Of a DNA stretch of 64,000 bases, positions 41,496-49,362 are shown piece by piece. Position numbers and translations under genes: made by a program. The notes under the pieces are model-generated. The model was given only the letters and a program-made list of their open reading frames with translations. It was not told the origin of the DNA and made no database searches. Location of the stretch: NCBI GenBank assembly GCA_015062055.1, contig SUVK01000005.1, positions 1 through 64,000 on the forward strand, read 5' to 3'. The stretch comes from Akkermansiaceae bacterium (GTDB lineage: Bacteria; Verrucomicrobiota; Verrucomicrobiia; Verrucomicrobiales; Akkermansiaceae). Numbering within the stretch: position 1 is the stretch's first letter; the number at the start of each line of letters is the position of its first letter.

Positions 41496-42245
41496 TTATT
41501 CATACTTGCGGGCTTCTCTGCGGGCGCGGCGAAGGCGCTCTCTCTCGTTGAATGCCTGTTTGCCGATTTTTGATTCGCGGTTCAGGTCTCGGGCGGCCTC
41601 CAATGCGGCGATTGCCTCTAACAATTTGGCCTCGGTGTAGGGAGTATGTGCACCTGTGTAACCACGGCTGTATTGCAGCAGCAGGGCGGGGTACAAGCAA
41701 CGGTAGCCGATGAATTGCTGCTGCTCTTCCGTAGCTAGGGGGTGTTTGAGCAAATCACGGCATTCTGCTACGATTTTCTCCAATGTCTTGTCATCAATGT
41801 CTTCAACACTAAGCGATGCACATAACAGGTAGAGTCTTGCGGAAAATTCTTGCTCTGCCGTTCGTGGCTCGCGCTCGGGGGCTTCTGCTTGTTTTTTTGC
41901 CGTTTCTATCTGCTCGGCAGAAAGCCCGTGTAATCGTAGTGCGGCGTAGGGCCCTTTTTCATCTGATACGACCAGACAGGGCAATTCACAAACGCCGGCA
42001 TAGATGGCCTCTGCTTGGGTTTGCGCCTCGCTGCGGTTTCGGCATTCTCTCGGCAATACTTTTACCTCGATTTCTGTATTCTCGGGCAAGATGTTGAGAA
42101 CAACCTGTCGGGCTTCATCTCTTTGTTGCTCATCACCTATATAAATGAGATAAGAGTCAGCCGAGCAATGCTGATGAAAAAATGACACTGCCGTCCCACA
42201 GAGCAACAGCTTGCCGAAAACGTGGCTGGCGCGTTTTATTCGCAT
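41496..42245 (-). CDS. hypothetical exported protein with helical C-terminus
   Basis: A 249-residue protein. Residues 1-29 look like a signal peptide (VFGKLLLCGTAVSFFHQHCSA). Residues 30-100 form a small alpha/beta domain (SYLIYIGDEQQRDEARQVVLNIL ... LPCLVVSDEKGPYAALRLHG) with a thioredoxin-like rhythm but no CxxC. The rest is helical, ending in an Arg-rich coil (ERERLRRARREARKYE). The open frame extends upstream to 42500 but only antisense-like sequence is added, so ATG 42245 was chosen, overlapping the RNA-binding gene by 10 bases. It lies 17 bases before the alpha-galactosidase. Function unknown. Confidence 0.62.
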   Translation of the reverse strand: MRIKRASHVFGKLLLCGTAVSFFHQHCSADSYLIYIGDEQQRDEARQVVLNILPENTEIEVKVLPRECRNRSEAQTQAEAIYAGVCELPCLVVSDEKGPYAALRLHGLSAEQIETAKKQAEAPEREPRTAEQEFSARLYLLCASLSVEDIDDKTLEKIVAECRDLLKHPLATEEQQQFIGYRCLYPALLLQYSRGYTGAHTPYTEAKLLEAIAALEAARDLNRESKIGKQAFNERERLRRARREARKYE

Positions 42246-42715
42246 GTCGGCGAGATTCGGCTGATGGTGATGCGTTTGAATCTCGATTCTGTGTCTTCGG
42301 ATTCGGTGGCAATGCCCTCTATTTTTGCCAGTTCGTTGTGTACCAAACGACGTTGGTAGGCATTGAGTTTCTCCATTAGCAGCGGTTGCCCGGTTTGCAG
42401 TACTCGCTCTGCGCGAGCTCTCGCACGTCTCAATAATTTTGCCTCGCTGCGGGCTCGGTATTGGTCGCAGTCTACTCGCACGCGCGGGGCATCTGCCCAC
42501 TTTGCCTGTACCATGCGGTTGACGAGGTATTGCAAGTCATCGAGCCTATCGCCCTCTTCGCCAATGAGAAAGCGAGCATCCGGGCTGGTTATCATGACGC
42601 ATACTCCATCTTCTGCCGAAGCGGTGCTCAGTTCAAAATCAAAGCCCAGAGACGAAAGAATCGAGTTGGCTGCCGTAACAGCCAACTCGGTAAGATTGTA
42701 TTCGGTGTTCTCCAT
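42236..42715 (-). CDS. KhpB/Jag-like RNA-binding protein (KH and R3H domains)
   Basis: A 159-residue protein with a KH-like domain (TAANSILSSLGFDFELSTAS ... RFLIGEEGDRLDDLQYLVNRM, the GxxG loop being GEEG) followed by an R3H domain (ERVLQTGQPLLMEKLNAYQRRLVHNELAK, with the R-x3-H). This is the C-terminal two-thirds of Jag/SpoIIIJ-associated proteins, which bind many small RNAs and mRNAs in Gram-positives. The N-terminal Jag domain is absent. Jag usually follows yidC; here it follows a Bax-inhibitor-like membrane protein by 7 bases. The start at ATG 42715 was chosen over an upstream Ser/Thr-rich extension that overlaps the preceding gene. Confidence 0.82.
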   Translation of the reverse strand: MENTEYNLTELAVTAANSILSSLGFDFELSTASAEDGVCVMITSPDARFLIGEEGDRLDDLQYLVNRMVQAKWADAPRVRVDCDQYRARSEAKLLRRARARAERVLQTGQPLLMEKLNAYQRRLVHNELAKIEGIATESEDTESRFKRITISRISPTCE

Positions 42716-42722
42716 ATGAAGA

Positions 42723-43424
42723 TTACTCTCTATCGCCGAGGAAACGCAGCAGATACAGGAAGAGACAGTAGAAGTTGATGTAGAGATTGAGCGCTCCGAA
42801 AATGGCACCTTTCTCGCGGAGTGTTTTGTCGTCTATGGTGGCGCCTTCATACTGAAGACGCTGGAAGTCATAGGCCGTAAAGAGCGCGAAAATGATGATG
42901 CCGGCAATACTGATACCAAGCTCCAAGGCGGTGCCTCCAACGAAAATGTTGACAATGGAAGCGATAATCAGACCAAAGAGCATCATCATAAGCGTGCGTC
43001 CTAAACCACTGAGGTTGCGCTTGGTGGTTAAGCCATACAGAGCCATTGCTCCGAACATGCCTGCCGTGCAGGCAAAGGTTACTCCCAATGACTCATTGGT
43101 GTAGATATGCAGAATCGGACTGAGCAGTGCGCCTTGCACGGCAGAGTATGCTATCATCAACACTTTGAGTGCGCCCGAAGTTAGCTTGTTGGCGGCAAAG
43201 CACATAATCAGCACAACGACGAGAGGTACAAAACAAAGTGCCGAATAGTGCTCCATTAAAGAGTACATCAGGTTGAGGTCATTCTCCACATAAATGGCTA
43301 AACCTGCGGATATGACCAAGGAAAGGGCTAACCAAGTGTATACTTTGTTGAAGTAGGTGCGGATGTTGTCGGCAATGTGTTCTGCCGTCTGCGCCTGAAG
43401 GGTTGTTTGCTGTTGGTATTCCAT
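42723..43424 (-). CDS. Bax inhibitor-1 / YccA family membrane protein
   Basis: A 233-residue integral membrane protein with seven helices (roughly residues 30-46, 60-76, 84-102, 108-128, 138-158, 164-180, 205-225). It ends with the family's typical acidic pair and NLYINFYCLFLYLLRFLG. Relatives act as pH-sensitive calcium leak channels or interact with the FtsH protease. ATG 43424 was preferred to the GTG two codons upstream. It is first gene of the tight leftward string that continues through khpB, the alpha-galactosidase and hrpB. Confidence 0.9.
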   Translation of the reverse strand: MEYQQQTTLQAQTAEHIADNIRTYFNKVYTWLALSLVISAGLAIYVENDLNLMYSLMEHYSALCFVPLVVVLIMCFAANKLTSGALKVLMIAYSAVQGALLSPILHIYTNESLGVTFACTAGMFGAMALYGLTTKRNLSGLGRTLMMMLFGLIIASIVNIFVGGTALELGISIAGIIIFALFTAYDFQRLQYEGATIDDKTLREKGAIFGALNLYINFYCLFLYLLRFLGDRE

Positions 43425-43493
43425 GGGCACATTCTACCACACGCGCGTGCGTTGTCAAGTGTGGATTATTGCTTATGATGATAATGGTGTTAT

Positions 43494-44147
43494 TTAATCC
43501 AACATTTCATCCACGGAGCCATAGATGAGTCCGACGATAGTGATGACGATACCACAGGGTAAGTCTACACCGACAAAGAGGAGTGCTGCAGCCGGGTAGG
43601 CGTAAAGGGCATGTGGGGTCAGTCGACTATCTTTTGTTATTTTTACGTTGTGCGCGTGTCCGTTACATGCACAATGGGATGTGTATCTTTTATTAAATGG
43701 ATAGAACCCGACGGGCTTGCGTGCCTGTTCCGGCAAAGTCGTCAACGGGTGGGCGATATCTTGTTCAAATTGGCAGTAGGTGTTGCCCGCCGAGTCTTTC
43801 GCGAGCATGACGGGATAATAGGCGATGGGCTCGTTGGTTGAGGTGCGTGTGTAATTGCAGTGAAGGTGGATATCTGCCGCATGCCAATACCGGAGCTTTC
43901 TTTCTCTCAGGCTAACGGCTTTGCCGGCAACATAATGTTGGTTCGCAACCTTGTATACGGGGGTGGTACATTCCGCAATGTCGCGAACGTCGCAATGCTC
44001 GGCATATTTGCCGGGGATGTGCTCAGCCACCATGACTCCCTCGTACGCTGTACCCAGTGACATAACCGGCGCACTGAGTAACGGCCCGCACGAGCTGATG
44101 AGTGCGGTAAGAATGGCCACCCCTGTATATTGAAGCTGTTTCTCCAT
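43494..44147 (-). CDS. hypothetical lipoprotein
   Basis: A 217-residue protein with lipobox ALISSC (Cys20). Residues 30-160 hold several Cys and His (CDVRDIAECTTP, YWHAADIHLHCNYT, YTSHCACNGHAHN). The C-terminus is hydrophobic (ALYAYPAAALLFVGVDLPCGIVITIVGLIYG) and vaguely recalls the end of small YceK-like lipoproteins; this is weak. ATG 44147 overlaps the stop of the thioredoxin-fold gene by one base (TAATG), so the two are coupled. Its many cysteines beside a secreted thioredoxin-like protein suggest a redox partner, which is inference. Confidence 0.68.
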   Translation of the reverse strand: MEKQLQYTGVAILTALISSCGPLLSAPVMSLGTAYEGVMVAEHIPGKYAEHCDVRDIAECTTPVYKVANQHYVAGKAVSLRERKLRYWHAADIHLHCNYTRTSTNEPIAYYPVMLAKDSAGNTYCQFEQDIAHPLTTLPEQARKPVGFYPFNKRYTSHCACNGHAHNVKITKDSRLTPHALYAYPAAALLFVGVDLPCGIVITIVGLIYGSVDEMLD

Positions 44148-45100
44148 TATTGCGCCTGCTGCTTTGCTTTCAGGGTTTTCAGTACGGCTGCAGGGTCGGC
44201 GAACATAGTTTCGATTTCTCGGCGCAGGTCTGCTGCTTCTGCGGCGTTGGAGTATTCTGCAATCAAGAGCATGATGGCTTTGAGCTCCAGTACATCGGCT
44301 TCTGTTCGCGCTGTCATGACCAGATAATTTTGGGCGCGCTCCAAGTACTCCATTCTCATGGCTCGTACGGTGGCCGCACATTCGGGGGAGGCCCCTTCTA
44401 ACGCTGTTTCAAAATGTTGCAGGGCTTGTTTTCTATTATTGCCGGCAGCATTGATTTGTTGTTTTAAGTTTTCGAGACGATTGGTATCATCAATTTCTGT
44501 ATGAATACCGGTGGTATTATCGGGGTCGTAGAGCGAAATTTCGTCTCTCATGGAGCGGAAATAGGGCTTGAGCTCGGGTCTCAACGAGGTGTATACCTCC
44601 ATAAGTGCAGTGGCGCGGGCGACCCCGGTAAGCTCTCTTGCTTTGGCTGCTTTTTCTTTGTTGGTCAGCGCCTCGTTAAGTGGGGAGATGACGTGCTCAA
44701 TGGTGTCTCTACCGCCGATAAAACCACCCAGTACCGCGCCATCGGCATCCAATACCAATACGGATGGATAGTTTGTGATTTGGTAGCGATTCGCAATTTC
44801 ACGGTTGCGAGCATGCAGTTCAGCACCAATTTTGTTGACGTTTTTCGGCACATCTACCTCCATCAGCACAAACTTGTCTTCAGCATATTCTCTGAACGCG
44901 CGGGTATCAAGAATTGAGCTGCGCAGGCGTATGCACCATCCACACCAGTCCGAGCCGGTGAAATCTACCAAGATGGCTTTTCCTTCTTTCTTGGCTTTGG
45001 CTTTAGCTGCTTCAAAGTCGGTCATCCATTCTGCCCCGTGAGAGGGTGTCGCCATTACGATGGCTGCGATGGCTGCTGTGGTATAAAATACGCGTTGCAT
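44147..45100 (-). CDS. secreted thioredoxin-fold protein
   Basis: A 317-residue exported protein. The signal peptide ends ATPSHGA. A thioredoxin-like domain spans residues 25-150 with active site DWCGWC (Cys53, Cys56) and cis-Pro in ITNYPSVLVLD. Its opening EWMTDFEAAKAKAKKEGKAILVDFTGSDWCGWC matches the thioredoxin_7/DsbD-gamma style common in Verrucomicrobia and Planctomycetes. The last ~150 residues are a helical region (ALQHFETALEGAS...EYLERAQNYLVM), possibly TPR-like. A role in periplasmic disulfide reduction or protein repair is likely. Confidence 0.83.
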   Translation of the reverse strand: MQRVFYTTAAIAAIVMATPSHGAEWMTDFEAAKAKAKKEGKAILVDFTGSDWCGWCIRLRSSILDTRAFREYAEDKFVLMEVDVPKNVNKIGAELHARNREIANRYQITNYPSVLVLDADGAVLGGFIGGRDTIEHVISPLNEALTNKEKAAKARELTGVARATALMEVYTSLRPELKPYFRSMRDEISLYDPDNTTGIHTEIDDTNRLENLKQQINAAGNNRKQALQHFETALEGASPECAATVRAMRMEYLERAQNYLVMTARTEADVLELKAIMLLIAEYSNAAEAADLRREIETMFADPAAVLKTLKAKQQAQ

Positions 45101-45155
45101 AATAGGTGTTATTTTTGTGCTTTTTCAAGATGCTGAATACAGCTGTTTTATCAAG

Positions 45156-45189
45156 AACAGGCAAGACCACCGCTGTAGCCTTGCCTGTT
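45156..45189 (-). terminator. hairpin behind fucO
   Basis: A 10-bp stem AACAGGCAAG / CTTGCCTGTT with a 14-base loop, 21 bases past the fucO stop. The T-run is weak. Confidence 0.55.
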
Positions 45190-45210
45190 GAATGACGTTA
45201 AAAATAGAAA

Positions 45211-46371
45211 TTATTTGCCGAATGCTGTCTTATACACGGCCAAAACCTCTTCCCATGTGCAGGGACGCGGGTTGCCACCGGTGCAAACATCGGCCATGGC
45301 GGCATCGGTAAGCGCCTCCAAGTCTTCTTCCTTCACGCCTATTTCTGCGAGAGTCTGCGGAATCTTGACGTCGATGGAGAGTTGTTTGACGGCATCGATA
45401 GCGGCCTTGCGGTATTCCTCTTGGCTCATGGAATCGACACCGGCTACACCCATAGCGCGAGCAATTTCACGGTATTTCTCGCCGGTGTATTCTGCGTTGT
45501 ACTCCATGACATAGGGCAGCAATACGGCATTGGCCACACCATGCGGGGTGTTGTAGAACGCGCTCAGCGGGTGAGCCATACCGTGCACCACGCCCAAGCC
45601 TACATTAGAGAATGCCATGCCGGTCATATACTGGCCCAGGGCCATGCCTTCTCGGCCATCGGGGTCGTTTTCTACGGCGGCGCGCAGGTTCTTGGCAATA
45701 AGCTCTACAGCCTTGATGTTGAGGGTATCTGCCAGCTCCCAAGCGGCAAGGGTAGTGTACCCCTCAATGGCGTGGGTAAGGGCATCCATACCGGTAGCGG
45801 CGGTGAGGCCTCGGGGCATGGAGGACATCATGTCGGGGTCAACTACGGCAACTACGGGGATATCGTGCGGGTCCACGCAAACGAACTTGCGACGCTTGGC
45901 CTCATCGGTGATGACGTAGTTGATGGTAGTCTCGGCGGCTGTGCCGGCGGTGGTGGCAACGGCAATAACGGGTACGCACTTGTTCTTGGTGGGGGCAAGC
46001 CCTTCCAACGAAACAACATCTGCAAACTCGGGGTTGTTGATGATAATGCCGATGGCTTTGGCGGTATCTTGCGGAGAGCCACCGCCAATGGCAATCATGT
46101 AGTCGGCTTCGGCTGCCTTAAAGGCTGCTACACCGCCCTCTACTACGGCTACACTCGGGTTGGCTTTTACTTTGTCGTATATTTCGTAGGCGCAGCCTGC
46201 GGCATCCAAAAGCTCGGTCACCTTCGCTACTACGCCGAATTTCACCAAATCGGCATCGGTTACTACCAAAGCCTTGGCGAAACCGCGGGATTTTACCTCG
46301 GTAACAATTTCTTTCACGGCACCATGGCCATGATAGCTCGTCTCATTAAGAATAAAGCGTTTTGCTGACAT
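45211..46371 (-). CDS. fucO: lactaldehyde reductase (iron-containing alcohol dehydrogenase)
   Basis: A group III Fe-dependent dehydrogenase of 386 residues. It resembles E. coli FucO along its length (FILNETSYHGHGAVKEI, IAIGGGSPQDTAKAIGIIINNPEFADVVSLEGL, TTAGTAAETTINYVITDEAKRRKFVCVDPHDIP, GLGVVHGMAHPLSAFYNTPHGVANA). It reduces the L-lactaldehyde made by fucose or rhamnose breakdown to 1,2-propanediol, regenerating NAD+ anaerobically; this suits growth on fucose-rich mucin. The metal-binding Asp and His residues are present. It is monocistronic here, with its own promoter, and no other fucose gene is in the window. Confidence 0.93.
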   Translation of the reverse strand: MSAKRFILNETSYHGHGAVKEIVTEVKSRGFAKALVVTDADLVKFGVVAKVTELLDAAGCAYEIYDKVKANPSVAVVEGGVAAFKAAEADYMIAIGGGSPQDTAKAIGIIINNPEFADVVSLEGLAPTKNKCVPVIAVATTAGTAAETTINYVITDEAKRRKFVCVDPHDIPVVAVVDPDMMSSMPRGLTAATGMDALTHAIEGYTTLAAWELADTLNIKAVELIAKNLRAAVENDPDGREGMALGQYMTGMAFSNVGLGVVHGMAHPLSAFYNTPHGVANAVLLPYVMEYNAEYTGEKYREIARAMGVAGVDSMSQEEYRKAAIDAVKQLSIDVKIPQTLAEIGVKEEDLEALTDAAMADVCTGGNPRPCTWEEVLAVYKTAFGK

Positions 46372-46377
46372 GCTTGT

Positions 46378-46406
46378 ATTTTAGCGAAATCAAGAGCTGT
46401 TTTCAA
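46378..46406 (-). promoter_or_regulatory. near-consensus promoter of fucO
   Basis: On the minus strand: TTGAAA, 17 bases and TAAAAT, ending only 6 bases before the start codon. Transcription would start at about the A of the ATG, giving a leaderless mRNA. Confidence 0.65.
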
Positions 46407-46461
46407 GATAAATTTAACATGCTTGAAATCTTCTTGTATAGAATAGATGCAAGTATCGTAA

Positions 46462-47901
46462 TTAGTCTAAATTATCAGTCGTGTCAATCTCGGGGAGAGG
46501 AGAGGGGAGGCTATCGAGCGGAAGTTGAGTGTTGGGCTGTTGTTCTACTTCGGTCTTTTCAAAGGCCTGAACATTGTAATGACGTTGCAACAAAAGTTCG
46601 GTGTGTTCACCCGAGGAGCCGACGGGGGAGAAGTGTACCTCTGCCGTTATTTCAAAGTAACGGTGGGACTCGCCCAAGCTGATGGCAAAGAACGGAGCCC
46701 CTTTTTCAAATATATCGGCATGCTGCCCCAAGCGTCTGTGCCCTTCCTTATCGTGTAAGGCCAGGGGAATGTCGTGCCTGAACATCTGTTCCTTGTTTGA
46801 TGAATAACGAGCTGCCTGCGAAAAAATCAACAGCGGTTGATTGGTGCCACGGTCTCGAATGACCAGCATCAGCGTGCCGGCCCTGCCGGGATTGGTGTAG
46901 ACCTCTGCTTGGTATATGCCGAACTGTGAGCTGGGCTCAGAGAGTAGAAGCTCCGGTTGGGTTGCATGTATATACTCCGGGCCTTGTATGAGTGATTGTA
47001 TGCCTTGCGGGGTAGGGTCTTCCAGCAAGGGGGCAAATTGTGCATCCAACTCACGTATGGCGGCATTGATGGCAGTATAGGCTTTTTCTCGGTTATTGGC
47101 CCCTCGCCATGCCAGTAAAAGGTAGCGCTTTCCCCCTAAATCTAATGCTAAATCGGGGATTTGGGTTTTATCGGTCGCCTCCTCTGCGGGGAGGTCTGCT
47201 CCCGGGGAAATCTGCAAGTATCCATCGGGTAAGGCTTCGCCTGCTGAAATGGTACGAAATGCCGCGTGTACGGTGCCGGGGATGCCTCCGTTTGATGGGG
47301 CTACCAATACCACGTGGCCGGGTTTGCTGTAAAAGGTATCATCTGCTGCCGTGTGAGCCCATTTGGGAGCCGTCGAGAGGTACTCGGTCAAAAGCTCGGG
47401 GTGTTCTCTTTCCAAAGCTTGTAGGTTGGGGGCTGTTTGCAGTGTTTTGCTGTGCTCATCAGATTCTGTAATGGTAAGGTAGGTGCACAGGGTAGAGGGC
47501 CCTCTCAATTGGTCGATTGCTTCATGTACAGTGTCTTTTTTTTCGTTGTCGCGTTCTACTTCTTTCGGGTAGGGAGAGGGTATATCTGCCTCTATCGCGA
47601 GCTGAGAGAAAATCAACGCCCCGATTGTCCACACCAGCAAGTATGCTGATATTTGTCCTATGGCGCGCAAGTTTTTTAACCTCAAAAAATAATGGACCGC
47701 GCTACAGCCGGCTTGAACAAAAGAGCATATCAAGCTTAATAAAATAATCCACCCGCATACACCTCGTATGACGCATTGCGTTGACTCGTGTTCACTCAGC
47801 GGGAAGAGAATGGGTACACAAGCGATAAGTGCTGTGGCGCAGAGTATGCAACTCATTTTCCACGGTGTCAGCAGCCATTTCGAGGTAAACTTACGGAGCA
47901 T
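46462..47901 (-). CDS. hypothetical membrane protein with large exported domain
   Basis: A 479-residue protein with three membrane helices (about 16-34, 46-66 and 80-102), then a ~370-residue soluble region. That region has VVLVAPSNGG, LDLGGKRYLLLAWRG and several beta-rich blocks, and ends in a Pro/Glu/Asp-rich tail (PLDSLPSPLPEIDTTDNLD). No family is recognised. It lies 14 bases behind an ankyrin gene and probably shares its transcript. Confidence 0.65.
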   Translation of the reverse strand: MLRKFTSKWLLTPWKMSCILCATALIACVPILFPLSEHESTQCVIRGVCGWIILLSLICSFVQAGCSAVHYFLRLKNLRAIGQISAYLLVWTIGALIFSQLAIEADIPSPYPKEVERDNEKKDTVHEAIDQLRGPSTLCTYLTITESDEHSKTLQTAPNLQALEREHPELLTEYLSTAPKWAHTAADDTFYSKPGHVVLVAPSNGGIPGTVHAAFRTISAGEALPDGYLQISPGADLPAEEATDKTQIPDLALDLGGKRYLLLAWRGANNREKAYTAINAAIRELDAQFAPLLEDPTPQGIQSLIQGPEYIHATQPELLLSEPSSQFGIYQAEVYTNPGRAGTLMLVIRDRGTNQPLLIFSQAARYSSNKEQMFRHDIPLALHDKEGHRRLGQHADIFEKGAPFFAISLGESHRYFEITAEVHFSPVGSSGEHTELLLQRHYNVQAFEKTEVEQQPNTQLPLDSLPSPLPEIDTTDNLD

Positions 47902-47915
47902 GTTTTCCCGTTTTG

Positions 47916-49319
47916 TTATTGGTTGTTTTTAATACGAAAGTGTTCGGGGTGCTCCAGTATGTAACGAGCGAGAACGGCGCCGGGGGCCGGTGAAACTAAT
48001 TCTTTGTACCTGCGGTGTGCAGCTTGGTGCACGTATGGCTCTTTGCTCAGTTCCCCGCCGCTCAACAGGGTTGCGATAGTGTCTGCATAAGGGGTAAGCC
48101 CCATCTCGCGAAAATGCTGCTCAGCTCTTGCCAATTCTTCTGCACTGACGTGGCTGAGGTCGGAGTGGCGCATGGCGAAGTCTACTTTGGCACACTCATA
48201 GATTTTTCGCTGTTGCTCGGTGAGCTTGGTGGTTTGAGGGGCGAATGGGTCGATTCCGAATGCCTTTTCAAGCTCGGCGGGGTCCGGGCTGTACAGGTTG
48301 TTTTGGCGTAACTGCATTTTATAGGCATGGTACGCCAGCTCGGGGTCTCGGCTTGCCTTGTATTCTTCAATCAACGGCAACACCTTTTGTGGATCTTGAT
48401 GCGCCATCATCTCTAATATCAGAATTATGGGGCGTGCCGAGTTGCAGGAAATCATGTCTTCTCCTTCTTTGGGGAGAAGCGCTTGCAGTCTCTTGAGTGC
48501 TTGGCTGAGTTTATTTGTATCTACTTGCCAGTTAAGGTCGTGCAGCGCTTGCAGAACCATTAACGGTATGTCTTCTATAAAATGCTCACTGTGCTCCCAA
48601 TAGACCAAATCGGCCACATACGAGTTAGCTTTTTCCGGGGCAGCCAAGCGCATGAAGGCCAAGCATATTGCCGGTGCTCCTTGCGGAATTCGTTCTACCG
48701 ATTCACTCTCAAGATACGTGGTGAGTTTGTTTTCAACACGCTCATAAGCAGGGGCACAGTATTTACGACTGAGGTATTGGCGACAAGGGGCGTGCATGGT
48801 CAATTCTGCCTGCTGAACACGCAGTTTCATGTAGCGAATTAAGGCCAAGGTGTCGTATGGTATGCGTACGGCTAAATCTTTTGGTATGAGCTTATTTTGC
48901 TTTAGTGCTTCTAAAAGCTCCGGTTTGCTTTGCAAAAAGAATAGGGCATTGCAACCAAGGCGGTTTTCATGTAGGGCGTTTGCCCCATGTCTCAATAACA
49001 GTTCGAACGTCTCATTTACAGCTTGCGCAAAGTGGGGCTCGTGCCGATAGCGGTAATCATGCTCTATCGTTCTGCATAAAAGCAAGAGAGGGGTGTCGCC
49101 CGCAGAGTCCTCGGTGTTAGGGTCGGCTCCGCGTTTCAACAGTTCCTCAATACGCTGCTTTGAAGATGCCCCGTCAAAGTTATCTGCTTCGGCCAGCAGT
49201 TCTAAATCTGTTTGTTGTTGTTCGCTGAGCACGGCAACGGCAGGCACAACTTCCCCCGGGCTGTTACCTTGTGCCAAGGGGCTGATGAGAAAAAGAAGTG
49301 TTGTTACTGTATTGCGCAT
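47916..49319 (-). CDS. exported ankyrin-repeat protein
   Basis: A 467-residue protein with signal peptide (MRNTVTTLLFLISPLAQG). At least two ankyrin repeats follow (RIEELLKRGADPNTEDSAGDTPLLLLCRTIEH, ETFELLLRHGANALHENRLGCNALFFL). The remaining ~300 residues are helical, HEAT/TPR-like, without a known name. It lies between a lipidated ankyrin protein and a membrane protein, all leftward with gaps of 43 and 14 bases. Its architecture repeats that of the next gene upstream, suggesting an old duplication. Confidence 0.77.
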   Translation of the reverse strand: MRNTVTTLLFLISPLAQGNSPGEVVPAVAVLSEQQQTDLELLAEADNFDGASSKQRIEELLKRGADPNTEDSAGDTPLLLLCRTIEHDYRYRHEPHFAQAVNETFELLLRHGANALHENRLGCNALFFLQSKPELLEALKQNKLIPKDLAVRIPYDTLALIRYMKLRVQQAELTMHAPCRQYLSRKYCAPAYERVENKLTTYLESESVERIPQGAPAICLAFMRLAAPEKANSYVADLVYWEHSEHFIEDIPLMVLQALHDLNWQVDTNKLSQALKRLQALLPKEGEDMISCNSARPIILILEMMAHQDPQKVLPLIEEYKASRDPELAYHAYKMQLRQNNLYSPDPAELEKAFGIDPFAPQTTKLTEQQRKIYECAKVDFAMRHSDLSHVSAEELARAEQHFREMGLTPYADTIATLLSGGELSKEPYVHQAAHRRYKELVSPAPGAVLARYILEHPEHFRIKNNQ

Positions 49320-49362
49320 GCCTTTATGGCAAATTTACCTTATTGTTGCCTGTTTGTCAATC

